The translations under genes were made by a program, and so were the position numbers. The notes beneath the pieces were generated by a model, which saw only the letters and a list, made by a program, of their open reading frames with translations, did not search any database and was not told where the DNA came from. From Deltaproteobacteria bacterium (GTDB taxonomy: Bacteria; Desulfobacterota; Desulfobacteria; Desulfobacterales; UBA11574), in NCBI GenBank assembly GCA_019314155.1, contig JAFCZV010000218.1, positions 1 to 9,453 on the forward strand: 9,453 nucleotides of DNA. The letters run 5' to 3'. Shown in pieces: positions 1-7,023 of this stretch (within the stretch, counting starts at the first letter, position 1; every line of letters begins with the position of its first letter).

Positions 1-236
1 GTAGGTGAGTAGACTGAAGAGTGAAGACTGTTAGATCACTTCAGCCTTCGGTCTTCAGCCTAATGACCTGTTAATCAGCTAAGTTTGTCGAAGCGTTTGG
101 GGTTCTTGCGCAACTAGGATTCATTTCTGCTTGAAGCAAAGATTGTCGAAACAGAGAAGGTCTTGAATGGTTTAATTCGAGCGTTGCGAGATGATTGATA
201 TACTTCAGCCTTCAACCTAAATACCTGAGCAGTTAC
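1..236. mobile_element. MITE-like repeat, copy A (left tip outside window)
   Basis: Non-coding repeat matching 7426-7669 almost base for base, in the same orientation. The central part, from about 36 to 210, differs at only a couple of positions. The right end reads ACCTGAGCAGTTAC (223-236), the counterpart of the terminal inverted repeat of copy B. The left terminal repeat is cut by the window edge, lacking about 6-8 nt. Near both ends the element has 7-nt units of the CTTCAGC/CTTCGGT type. Copy A has one such unit fewer than copy B near its right end (around 205-218). No ORF of note lies inside. It ends 47 bp before the dinB start, so it may have replaced or altered that gene's upstream region. 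Its flanking duplication cannot be tested because the left flank is not in the window. Confidence 0.75.
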
Positions 237-283
237 TATATCGCTTACAATAACGATAAATTTATTTTTCAATCATACGTTTT

Positions 284-1465
284 ATGGATAAGCAAGTTCA
301 ATCAAAACACATCATTCATTTAGACATGGATGCTTTTTATCCCTCGGTTGAGATGCTGGACAATCCTGCCTTAAAAGGGAAGCCGGTTATAGTTGGGGGA
401 AGGAAGGAAAGAGGTGTGGTGTCATCTGCCTCATATGAAGCTCGAAAATTTAGGGTTCATTCAGCTCAACCTATTGCGAAAGCAAAACGCCTTTGCCCTG
501 ATGGGATTTTTTTGCCTGTTAGAATGTCAAGATATCAAGAAGTATCTAAACAAGTATTTGAAATATTTCATCGTTTCACACCATTAGTTGAGCCTATATC
601 TATTGATGAAGCATTTCTTGATGTAACAGGTTCCATACGTCTTTTTGGTCAGCCCGAGAACATCGCGAAAAATATTAAGCAAATAATTTTAACAGAGACA
701 GGCTTGACAATTTCAGCCGGTGTTGCTCCTTCAAAATTTGTGGCAAAGATTGCCTCTGACATTGACAAACCTGACGGTTTAACTGTTGTACATCCCGATG
801 GTGTTAGAGATTTCTTGGATCCGCTCCCGGTCAAGAAAATGTGGGGGGTTGGAAAAGTGACACAGCTACTCTTAAGTCGCCTCAACATCCAAACTTTTAG
901 GGATTTGAGACAAACGCCAGTCAAGGTTTTAGAGAAAAAATTCGGAAAACATGGTGTCAAAATACATCTCTTGGCCATGGGAATAGATGAACGAGATGTG
1001 ATACCGGAACATGATGTGAAGTCTATCGGTCATGAACAGACTTTTTCACAAGACATCATATCTTTGGATGTGGCTCAAAAAGGGCTCCTTGCTTTGGGTA
1101 ATAAAGTGGCTCGACGGATGCGGCATAAGGGTCTAAAAGGAAAAACCATCACATTGAAGGTCAAATATTTTGATTTTATTCAGATCACCCGGTCAACAAC
1201 TTTGCCTAAACCAACGGATCATGGCTTGGAGATATATTCAGTTGCTTGTCGTCTTTTAAAAAAGACTGAGGTAACGAAAAAACCAATCAGGCTTTTAGGG
1301 ATTTCTTTGTCTCAACTCAGTTTTTTGGGTGTTGGAACCCAACTCTCTCTTTTTGATCAAGACCGGTCATCTCGAAAACGTCAGAGATTGAATACCGTTT
1401 TAGATTTGTTATACGAAAAATTTGGTGACAAAAGTGTTGTTCACGGCACGCTTTTAAACGATTAG
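284..1465 (+). CDS. dinB: DNA polymerase IV (Y-family translesion polymerase DinB)
   Basis: Error-prone translesion DNA polymerase that extends past damaged bases at stalled forks; cytoplasmic and clamp-dependent. The 393-aa product has the family layout. The palm motif DMDAFY (14-19) carries metal-binding D14 and D16, with Y19 at the ribose steric-gate position. Finger-region YEARKFRV is at 51-58. The catalytic SIDEAFLD (106-113) has D108 and E109. A helix-hairpin-helix thumb (PVKKMWGVGK) and a little-finger domain follow. Near the C terminus QLSLF (353-357) is a canonical beta-clamp-binding motif, so the protein looks complete; family members are usually 350-420 aa. The ATG has no clear Shine-Dalgarno sequence, and no LexA-like CTGT-N8-ACAG box is visible upstream. 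The gene is more A+T-rich by eye than the cobalamin genes and lies next to a mobile repeat, so acquisition by transfer is possible but unproven. It converges on cbiR with a 37-bp gap. Confidence 0.96.
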   Translation: MDKQVQSKHIIHLDMDAFYPSVEMLDNPALKGKPVIVGGRKERGVVSSASYEARKFRVHSAQPIAKAKRLCPDGIFLPVRMSRYQEVSKQVFEIFHRFTPLVEPISIDEAFLDVTGSIRLFGQPENIAKNIKQIILTETGLTISAGVAPSKFVAKIASDIDKPDGLTVVHPDGVRDFLDPLPVKKMWGVGKVTQLLLSRLNIQTFRDLRQTPVKVLEKKFGKHGVKIHLLAMGIDERDVIPEHDVKSIGHEQTFSQDIISLDVAQKGLLALGNKVARRMRHKGLKGKTITLKVKYFDFIQITRSTTLPKPTDHGLEIYSVACRLLKKTEVTKKPIRLLGISLSQLSFLGVGTQLSLFDQDRSSRKRQRLNTVLDLLYEKFGDKSVVHGTLLND

Positions 1466-1502
1466 ATTATTTTATATCCATACAGAATAAATATGATTAA
1501 CG

Positions 1503-2345
1503 TCATTCCCAGTTAGCAATAGAATCATTATTACTCTTCGTGACATCTGTGTTGCAAAACCCGTATTTTTCTAAAAAATTTAGTGAAGCTTTTAAATGAT
1601 CGAATGAAAAGACCTCCAAGGATACAACGCCTTCAAACTGTTTTAAAATTTTAATAACGGTTTCCGCATCCTCTTTTGTCAACCGATCCAACGGCAGATG
1701 GTCTTTATGATTGTCGACACCGTGAAGATGTAAAATGGGAGTTCTTTTTTTATATTTGTTGAAAACAGTTTCCGGGTCGAACCCGCATAATATCAAATGC
1801 CCCACGTCGATACAGACGGATAGATTAAAATCCATCAAGATTTCTTCCACCCAATCCAGCGGGTAGTCGAGGGTTTCGATTGAGATAATTTCTCCGTTGA
1901 TTCCGGCTGAAACCAGTTTATTTATACTGGTGTTAAGATGGTCCCGCCACCGTTTGATCTGTTCATTGTCAAAGCCGGCTTCCTCGTATGGAAGATGAAG
2001 GGTGTATGTGCCGGGAGAGAGCGTCGCCGTAAGATCCATGACCTGTTTTACGGTTTCCAAAGCAAAGTGCCGAATTGAGGGTTCAGGGGCGCCCAGGGAA
2101 ATGTCGATGGGCAGATGAATGTTGTAGGTCAGATCGAATTCCTTGGACAAGTTGAAAAGCTGTTTTACTTCATGGGTGGATGGCAGACTCTCGGGGGCAC
2201 TTTCAAACAACAGAAGCTCGATTTCATCGAGGTACGGGGCCAGCCTTTTAACATTTTGTACATACCCCTCCGGATATATGAATGATGTGGTTCCGACCTT
2301 AAAAGAAAATGCATCTTTATAGGATTTTGGAAGGGTAGGGTGCAT
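1503..2345 (-). CDS. cbiR: CbiR-type cobamide amidohydrolase (AP-endonuclease-2-like TIM barrel)
   Basis: The 280-aa product has the xylose-isomerase-like/AP endonuclease 2 TIM-barrel pattern. Candidate metal and active-site positions are HLP at 77-79 and 117-119, E157 in SIETLD, D180 and H183 in CIDVGHL, H206 and H208 in LHLHGV, H213, and E244 in SLEVF. The early segment TTSFIYP (19-25) is what I recall from CbiR-family N termini. CbiR removes the nucleotide loop of a corrinoid so that it can be rebuilt with another lower ligand (remodelling). The assignment rests on fold plus position: it is the last gene of a B12 operon after cobU and cobS. A generic sugar-phosphate isomerase/epimerase is the alternative, but the context argues against it. 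The ATG at 2345 has no visible Shine-Dalgarno sequence, and residues 1-15 precede the conserved core, so the true start could be slightly downstream. The 168-bp gap from cobS holds a palindromic repeat. Confidence 0.75.
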   Translation of the reverse strand: MHPTLPKSYKDAFSFKVGTTSFIYPEGYVQNVKRLAPYLDEIELLLFESAPESLPSTHEVKQLFNLSKEFDLTYNIHLPIDISLGAPEPSIRHFALETVKQVMDLTATLSPGTYTLHLPYEEAGFDNEQIKRWRDHLNTSINKLVSAGINGEIISIETLDYPLDWVEEILMDFNLSVCIDVGHLILCGFDPETVFNKYKKRTPILHLHGVDNHKDHLPLDRLTKEDAETVIKILKQFEGVVSLEVFSFDHLKASLNFLEKYGFCNTDVTKSNNDSIANWE

Positions 2346-2422
2346 AGAAAAAAAGTTAAAAGTGAGCTAAAGTGTGAAGTAAATTAAAGTTAAAAAACCT
2401 GCTGAGCATCTCAATCGGTCAA

Positions 2423-2506
2423 ATGGAATATTGGAATAATGGAGTGTTGGAGTAATGGGTTGAAAAAATCTGTTTTCCATTACTCCATTACTCCATCACT
2501 CCATGC
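2423..2506. repeat. Palindromic array of 8-nt units between cobS and cbiR
   Basis: The left arm (2423-2458) is built of 8-nt units ATGGAATA, TTGGAATA, ATGGAGTG, TTGGAGTA and a final ATGG. The right arm (2477-2506) has the inverse units CCAT, TACTCCAT, TACTCCAT, CACTCCAT. About 23 of 28 positions of the inner arms can pair around an 18-nt loop (2459-2476). It sits in the cobS-cbiR gap, so on the transcript it would form a long hairpin. No U-tract follows, so a strong intrinsic terminator is not indicated. It may attenuate expression or protect the mRNA 3' end. Confidence 0.75.
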
Positions 2507-2513
2507 TTTTGAG

Positions 2514-3230
2514 TTATATCGAAACAAATAAAAAAAGTATCGACTCGGTCACTTCAGTCATGGCGCCCAGCATGTCGCCGGTGATACATCCCATACGTTT
2601 TTTGTAGTACATAAGGATGACCGCAGTACTCCCCACAAAAAAAAGGTTTAACCAGAGGCCTTTCCATCCTAAAAAATATGAAAGTGCCAGTGGAACCAGC
2701 AATCCCCAGAAAGCGGATGCTTTCAAAGGTTTGCCGAAAAAATCACGACCGGTGCCGCCGCCGGGCCTTCCGTAAGGCAAAAAGCGGATGCCGAACAACA
2801 TACTGCTTCTGGCATAGGCGGGAATAAGAATGAGCAGCAGCGTTCGATGGGCATCAAGGTTCATAATTCCTGCCCATTTGACGGCCAATCCACAAACGAT
2901 GGCCACAAGCCCCATAACACCGATGCGGCTGTCCTTCATGATGGCCAGCGCTTTGTCTCTACTTCTGTGCCCCATAAGGCCATCGGCGGAATCCCCCAGA
3001 CCGTCCAGGTGAAGTGCCGCGGTAATCACCGCAAGAAAGACGACATCGAGAACAGCAACCACCGGTTTTGGCCAGAAACACAATGCGGCATGATCAAACA
3101 TCGATACAAAGGCCCCTATAATCAGACCCACAATCGGGAAAAACGGCACCATACCTTTGGGATCGTAAATAACCGATCTCCCTAAAGGAAGAAGAGTTAA
3201 AAATTGTATTGCAGCGATTAAACGGTTCAT
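2514..3230 (-). CDS. cobS: Adenosylcobinamide-GDP ribazoletransferase (cobalamin synthase)
   Basis: Integral membrane enzyme that joins adenosylcobinamide-GDP to alpha-ribazole (phosphate), the lower-ligand attachment step of cobamide assembly. From the chosen start the product is 238 aa, close to the usual ~250. Family motifs are FLTLLPLG (10-17), FFPIVGLIIGA (30-40), the metal-binding HLDGLGDSADGLMG (74-87, with D76, D80 and D83), KDSRIGVMG (99-107), PYGRPGGGTG (152-161) and the C-terminal RMGCITGDMLGAMTE (212-226). Several hydrophobic membrane segments are evident. An upstream in-frame ATG at 3263 would add 11 residues, but ATG 3230 is preferred. It overlaps the cobU stop as ATGA and has GGAA just upstream, which indicates translational coupling to cobU. 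Confidence 0.95.
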   Translation of the reverse strand: MNRLIAAIQFLTLLPLGRSVIYDPKGMVPFFPIVGLIIGAFVSMFDHAALCFWPKPVVAVLDVVFLAVITAALHLDGLGDSADGLMGHRSRDKALAIMKDSRIGVMGLVAIVCGLAVKWAGIMNLDAHRTLLLILIPAYARSSMLFGIRFLPYGRPGGGTGRDFFGKPLKASAFWGLLVPLALSYFLGWKGLWLNLFFVGSTAVILMYYKKRMGCITGDMLGAMTEVTESILFLFVSI

Positions 3231-3745
3231 TTTATTTCCACGGGAATGCCGGCCGCCATCCAAACAACGCTATCCACGCAGGCCGCTATTTTCTGATTGG
3301 CAAATCCGGCGACGTCACGGAAAAGTCTGGCCAGTCTGTTTTCCGGGACGATTCCGGTGCCCACTTCATTGGATACCAGGATGACCGGGCATTCGGTTTT
3401 TTCAAGAGATTGGATCAGTTTTTGAATGTGCATGTCGATGTTTTCCGGATCGTTGTTTTCCATAATTAGATTGTTGATCCAGAGGGTCAGGCAGTCCACA
3501 AGGATCACATGTCCCCGGCGACTGTTTTCACGGATCGCTTCAGACAAAAGAAGTGGGACCTCGAGTGTTTTCCAGTTTGGGTTTCTTTGTTTTTGATGGT
3601 GTAAAACCCGTTGTTCCATTTCTCTGTCCCGGGGCACGCAGGTTGCGATAAAAATTTTCTGTCCGGCAAGGTTGTCCGCCAAATGCAGCGCATGACTGCT
3701 TTTGCCGCTTCTGCATCCGCCGATGATCAATACGGTTTCTCTCAC
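3227..3745 (-). CDS. cobU: Bifunctional adenosylcobinamide kinase / adenosylcobinamide-phosphate guanylyltransferase
   Basis: Phosphorylates adenosylcobinamide and transfers GMP to it, giving the AdoCbi-GDP used by CobS. The 172-aa product begins with MRETVLIIGG and a P-loop, GGCRSGKS (9-16). ATCVPRDREMEQR (34-46) is followed by HHQKQR (49-54), where H50 probably matches the guanylylated histidine of Salmonella CobU. VDCLTLWINNL (83-93), VSNEVGTGIVPENRLAR (124-140) and the C-terminal AAGIPVEIK complete the family pattern. I chose the GTG at 3745 because GGGAG lies 7 nt upstream and the protein then starts right before the P-loop strand, as in homologues. An in-frame ATG at 3823 would add 26 residues that look unlike the family. 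The stop overlaps the cobS start by 4 bp. A 186-bp gap with hairpin and periodic repeats separates it from btuD. Confidence 0.95.
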   Translation of the reverse strand: MRETVLIIGGCRSGKSSHALHLADNLAGQKIFIATCVPRDREMEQRVLHHQKQRNPNWKTLEVPLLLSEAIRENSRRGHVILVDCLTLWINNLIMENNDPENIDMHIQKLIQSLEKTECPVILVSNEVGTGIVPENRLARLFRDVAGFANQKIAACVDSVVWMAAGIPVEIK

Positions 3746-3866
3746 AAATTTACTCCCGCCGCATCTTTTTTCTTTTGGATATAATTTTGTTAATCTATAA
3801 AGATCCAAACAGCTTCTGTACAACTTTTGCCAAACTTTCAGCTCTCTGTAATTCTAAAGCATTTTT

Positions 3867-3888
3867 ATCCGCCTGTTTTGTGGCGGGT
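3867..3888. other. Hairpin in the btuD-cobU gap
   Basis: ATCCGCC (3867-3873) can pair with GGCGGGT (3882-3888) around an 8-nt loop, with one G-T wobble. Neither strand has a T-run directly after the stem, so I do not call it an intrinsic terminator. It lies inside the operon, between the transport genes and the salvage enzymes, where it could act as an mRNA stability or attenuation element. Confidence 0.45.
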
Positions 3889-3927
3889 CACTCGAATCCT
3901 TGGACCCTTGACCCCTTGCACCCTTGA
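3888..3927. repeat. Five-unit 8-nt periodic repeat in the btuD-cobU gap
   Basis: Read on the + strand the stretch divides into 8-nt units TCACTCGA, ATCCTTGG, ACCCTTGA, CCCCTTGC and ACCCTTGA. On the minus (transcribed) strand these read TCAAGGGT-like. It stops 4 bp short of the btuD stop codon at 3932. The unit length resembles the other periodic intergenic repeats in this window, although the sequences differ. There is no spacer organisation, so it is not a CRISPR. Confidence 0.65.
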
Positions 3928-3931
3928 GTCA

Positions 3932-4764
3932 TCAACCCTTTTGGAGATGATCCAAATATTTATGGGGTACCGGTGTAATTCGCGGAATTTTGCCCAGAGG
4001 ACTTTCATCCACCAGCAGTGTGCAGCCGTAAACCGCCTCTAACGTCCGGAACGTGAGAACCTCGTCCGGATGTCCCAGACACACCATCTCCCCTTTGTTA
4101 AGGAGAAGCAATCGATCGCAGTACATTGCCGCAAGGTTTACATCATGGGAAACCATTACAACGGTAATTCCTTTCTCCTCTTTGAGCTTTTCCATCAAAT
4201 CCATAAGCCGGATCTGATGGGCAAGGTCGAGGGAAGCGGTGGGTTCGTCCAGAAGGATAATTTGAGGTTCCTGGCAAATGGCTCTGGCAATGAAGACCCG
4301 TTGTTGTTCCCCGCCGCTTAACTGGTCCAGTTTCCGGTGGGCCAAATGCTCGACTCCGGTGAACGTGAGCGCTTGCTCCGCAATTTTTAAATCCCCCTCT
4401 TTTTCGACACCCAGTTTAAATCCCCCTCTTTTTCGACACCCAGAATCCCCAGATACGGCGATCTCCCCATGAGTACCACTTCAATGACGCTAAAAGGAAA
4501 ATCCACCGGCATCATCTGGGGGACAAAGGCCATGGTCTGTGCCAAATCTTTACGTGAATAGTTTTCGATGGTTCGATTCAGTATCTTCAATCGACTTTTT
4601 TTCGGTTTAAGAATACCCGCCATCACCTTCATCAGCGTCGTTTTGCCGGAACCGTTCGGGCCGATGATAATGAAGAAATCACCTTTGGCGACAGAAAAGC
4701 TCAGATCCTTAAGGGCCGGAATATCTCCATAATAATAGTTCAGGTTTTTGATGTTTATGGCCAT
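3932..4764 (-). pseudogene. btuD: Corrinoid/iron-siderophore-type ABC transporter ATPase, frameshifted by a 29-bp tandem duplication
   Basis: ATP-hydrolysing subunit expected to power BtuC-BtuF corrinoid import. The first fragment (4387-4764, 125 aa) has Walker A GPNGSGKTT (35-43) and the Q-loop AFVPQ (Q83). It then reads off frame and stops at 4387-4389. The rest (to 3932) carries the signature LSGGEQQR, Walker B IILLDEPTASLD and the H-loop VMVSHD. Removing one copy of a perfect 29-bp duplication (4386-4414 and 4415-4443) joins GVEKEGDL to KIAEQALTFTGVEHLAHRK in one frame. That gives a 267-aa ATPase of normal family length with every motif present. The break is therefore recent, or it is an assembly error. 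The start is 1 bp after the btuC stop, so the operon is tightly packed. An internal ATG at 4345 could start a 137-aa C-terminal fragment, which would lack Walker A. BtuD versus FepC-like function is decided by the riboswitch and cob context. Confidence 0.9.
4386..4443. repeat. Perfect 29-bp tandem duplication inside btuD
   Basis: Copy 1 is 4386-4414 and copy 2 is 4415-4443, each beginning TTTAAATCCCCC and ending CGACACCCAG, with no mismatch. The unit length is not a multiple of three, so it shifts the btuD frame. A 7-bp AATCCCC occurs near the start of the unit and again directly after the second copy, so slipped-strand synthesis between short homologies is plausible. Confidence 0.95.
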
Positions 4765-4765
4765 A

Positions 4766-5776
4766 TTACCGCCGTGCTCTTTTCAATAAATAGATAAAGA
4801 GCGGCGCACCGATCATTGCGGTAATGACACCGGCGGGCATTTCCCCCTGTTCCGGGAGAGTCCTGGCCAGAACATCGCAGAAAACAAGATAGGCGCCTCC
4901 GCCAAAAACACATGCCGGAACCAGCACCCGGTGGTCCGGCCCAAAAAGAAGTCTCAAAAGATGGGGTACGACCAGTCCGACAAATCCCACAAGTCCGCAG
5001 TAAGAAACAGTGATACTGACCATAAACGAGGTGGCCACCAGCAAGATCACCGTTAGCGCCTTTACATTTATCCCCATGGTCTGGGCCATTTCTTTACCCA
5101 TCAGGAGCAGATTCATGGAATTGGAAAACCAGAACAACAGGAGAAAACACGGCAAAAGCAATGCAGCAAGAATTCCGACCTGGGGCATGTCCACCATGGA
5201 AAGGTCACCCATGAGCCAGAAAATAATACTATGGAGCCTTGCGTCCTGGGTCAATGAGACCAGGAACATGATGACGGCACCGCAGAAAGCATTCACCATT
5301 ACGCCTGAAAGAAGAAGGGCATCTTTTTTCAGAATTGTTTGTCCGGAGGACATGACGAGAATCAGTAAAAGTGTGGCGATACTTCCCGAAAAAGCCGTAA
5401 GACTTACCCCTGGAAATCGGGCGAACCCCATCAGGATGCCGATAATCGCACCGATGGCCGAACCCCCGGAAATTCCTAAAATATAGGGTTCGGCCAGGGG
5501 ATTTCTCAATAGGGCCTGGAAAACCAACCCGCCCAGGGAAAGGGTCCCCCCCACCAGGGTTGCCAGCAAGATCCGTGGAAAACGGATCTTCCAGATAATG
5601 GTTTCCAGGATGGGATCATGGGGTCCGATGCCTAAAAAATTTTGGAAAACAGCCTTCACTCCGCTCTGACTGGACCCAAAAGAAAGGCCCAGAAACATGG
5701 CCGTAAGCAACACCAGCATCAGCGAAAAGGAAATAACCAACAGACGTTTTATCAGCAATGGTTTATCGGTATTCAC
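4766..5776 (-). CDS. btuC: Corrinoid ABC transporter permease (FecCD/BtuC family)
   Basis: Inner-membrane permease of a type II ABC importer, forming the channel for corrinoid delivered by BtuF. The 336-aa product is of usual family length and consists of many long hydrophobic stretches, consistent with about ten membrane helices. Family landmarks are RFPRILLATLVGGTLSLGG near 65-83, NPLAEPYILGISGGSAIGA near 92-110, and GLVGFVGLVVPHLLRLLFGP near 260-279, where the cytoplasmic coupling region follows. The start is GTG at 5776, and it overlaps the btuF stop as GTGA with GGAAG just upstream, so translation is probably coupled. BtuC and FecD/FhuB-type permeases cannot be separated on sequence alone. 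The upstream B12 riboswitch and downstream cobU-cobS make cobalamin or cobinamide the likely cargo. Confidence 0.93.
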   Translation of the reverse strand: MNTDKPLLIKRLLVISFSLMLVLLTAMFLGLSFGSSQSGVKAVFQNFLGIGPHDPILETIIWKIRFPRILLATLVGGTLSLGGLVFQALLRNPLAEPYILGISGGSAIGAIIGILMGFARFPGVSLTAFSGSIATLLLILVMSSGQTILKKDALLLSGVMVNAFCGAVIMFLVSLTQDARLHSIIFWLMGDLSMVDMPQVGILAALLLPCFLLLFWFSNSMNLLLMGKEMAQTMGINVKALTVILLVATSFMVSITVSYCGLVGFVGLVVPHLLRLLFGPDHRVLVPACVFGGGAYLVFCDVLARTLPEQGEMPAGVITAMIGAPLFIYLLKRARR

Positions 5777-6702
5777 TCTGCTTCCTTAAAAAGTTCGGGG
5801 TGGATCAATCTCACCAGCAGTTCAAGGCCGTCCACAAGCCGGGGAGTGGGGCGGTCGAAAAAATTGGAATCTTCAAGGAAGATACGCTGGTTTCGCACCG
5901 CGGGCAGATGGGGCCATTTGTTCCATTCCGCTTTGACCTGCTCGAATATCGCTGCTCGGGCCATGGAAGTTATAATAATCACTTCCGGCGACAGGGCCAG
6001 GATCTGTTCGCGACTGAAACGGGGATAAGCGATTGGGCCTTCCGCCAGATTGGTCCCTCCGGCAAGAACAATGAGTCCATGAATAAATGTATGGGTCCCA
6101 ACCGATACAATGGGGGAGACACCGATTTGGAAAAAGACCCGGGGACGATGGGTGACATTTGCAACGAAAGATTTGACCTTTTGGATCCTTAGATCCATGT
6201 TCTGCACCAAAAGGTCCGCCTCTTTATTGGCATTGATAAGTCCACCGATTTCGAGCACCGTTTGCATGATCGTTTCCAAATTCCTCGGATCAACGGCATA
6301 TACGGGTATTTTTAGAGATTCCAAACGTTTGGCGACAGCTATAGGATTTCCGTCCTTGATGGCGATACAAAGATCCGGTTTTAAAGCCACGATTTTCTCC
6401 AGATCGAGGTGAACATAGGAACCGACCCTGGGAAGTTTTTCAGCTTCAGGGGGAAAGTCGCTGTACCGGGTAACACCTACTAAACGATGTTCCTGACCCA
6501 GGGCAAAAATAATCTCCGTGATATTCGGTGCAAGGGATACAATCCGTCGGGGTTCATCCGGGACCGTGATGTTTCGTCCGATCTGATCCGTTACTGTTTT
6601 TGCGAGAGATGGTGTACCCAAGGAAATAATAAATGATGCTGTCGCCAGTAAAAATATTGCTATGGATCTGCAATTTAACATATCGGAAATTCTAAAGGCC
6701 AT
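5773..6702 (-). CDS. btuF: Periplasmic corrinoid-binding protein of an ABC importer
   Basis: Secreted substrate-binding protein of the helical-backbone (BtuF/FhuD) type that hands corrinoid to BtuC. The 309-aa product starts with a signal peptide. A short basic stretch precedes the hydrophobic core IAIFLLATASFIISLGT (14-30), with probable cleavage after SLA (34). No lipobox cysteine is seen. The mature part starts TVTDQIGRNITVPDEPRRIVSLAPNITE, the typical fold entry, followed by GVTRYSDFPPEA, the long-helix region and a C-terminal lobe containing IGVSPIVSVGTHTFIHGL. The ATG at 6702 has no strong Shine-Dalgarno sequence. M8 is an alternative start and would leave the signal peptide intact. It is the first gene after the riboswitch terminator, which ends 25 bp upstream, so it leads the operon. 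Confidence 0.93.
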   Translation of the reverse strand: MAFRISDMLNCRSIAIFLLATASFIISLGTPSLAKTVTDQIGRNITVPDEPRRIVSLAPNITEIIFALGQEHRLVGVTRYSDFPPEAEKLPRVGSYVHLDLEKIVALKPDLCIAIKDGNPIAVAKRLESLKIPVYAVDPRNLETIMQTVLEIGGLINANKEADLLVQNMDLRIQKVKSFVANVTHRPRVFFQIGVSPIVSVGTHTFIHGLIVLAGGTNLAEGPIAYPRFSREQILALSPEVIIITSMARAAIFEQVKAEWNKWPHLPAVRNQRIFLEDSNFFDRPTPRLVDGLELLVRLIHPELFKEAE

Positions 6703-6727
6703 TGAAGTTTATTCAAATATTTTCACC

Positions 6728-6760
6728 AAAAAAAACCGGACCAAAACAGATCGATCCGGG
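6728..6760 (-). terminator. Riboswitch-associated intrinsic terminator before btuF
   Basis: On the minus strand CCGGATC (6759-6753) pairs with GGTCCGG (6742-6736) around a 10-nt loop, a 7-bp stem with one wobble. Eight Ts (6735-6728) follow. It lies between the cobalamin aptamer and the btuF start, which fits an expression platform that terminates transcription when B12 is bound. The mutually exclusive antiterminator pairing was not worked out. Confidence 0.75.
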
Positions 6761-6818
6761 GATGTCCCTTTTTTATCCTCAAGATCACCACATGCCCCTT
6801 ATCCACGGAGGCGGCGCC

Positions 6819-7015
6819 TTCTGCTCGGGCAGGTTTTCTGACTTCCCCCCCTCTATCTGCGACCTTCCCATCTCGAAAGATTCGGACAGTGGTGTACTAC
6901 CATGCTGAAAGGGTTCCCCTTGTCGTGTAAAACAAAAAGGGTGGGGTTACAGCGGCGGGCCCGTCCCCGAATTTCACGGGGTTCCCTATTAATCTCATGC
7001 GAGCACCCGAACAGG
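6819..7015 (-). promoter_or_regulatory. Cobalamin (AdoCbl-type) riboswitch aptamer
   Basis: On the minus strand the conserved elements appear in order: AATAGGGAA, then CCCCGTGAAATTCGGGG as a hairpin with the GTGAAA core, then CGGGCCCGCCGCTGTAA. CCACTGT follows further on, then GATGGGAAGG, and finally the B12 box AGTCAGAAAACCTGCC (6843-6828). This is the full order known for cobalamin riboswitches (Rfam RF00174). The limits are approximate because the outer P1 stem was placed by eye. It would repress btuF-btuC-btuD-cobU-cobS-cbiR when cobalamin is abundant, working through the terminator at 6728-6760. Confidence 0.95.
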
Positions 7016-7023
7016 ACTCCTTC

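Noticed and set aside
237..283. LexA/SOS box or clear promoter for dinB
   Set aside because: No CTGT-N8-ACAG-type site and no convincing -35/-10 pair; only A+T-rich sequence between the repeat and the ATG.
1466..1502. Bidirectional terminator between dinB and cbiR
   Set aside because: The 37-bp gap is A+T-rich but shows no stem with a T-run.
2423..2506. CRISPR-like array
   Set aside because: Units are only 8 nt, contiguous and inverted, with no spacers and no cas genes nearby.
2830..3469. Plus-strand ORFs opposite cobS and cobU
   Set aside because: Shadows of strongly conserved minus-strand genes, with no recognisable protein features.
3227..3823. Longer CobU starting at ATG 3823
   Set aside because: The extra 26 residues lie before the P-loop strand and do not look like the family; GTG 3745 has a GGGAG ribosome site at good spacing.
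3867..3888. Intrinsic terminator between btuD and cobU
   Set aside because: The hairpin exists but no T-run follows on either strand.
5010..6192. Plus-strand ORFs opposite btuC and btuF (for example 5010-5486 and 5758-6192)
   Set aside because: They are antisense to clear family members and their translations show no domain or sensible composition; frame shadows.
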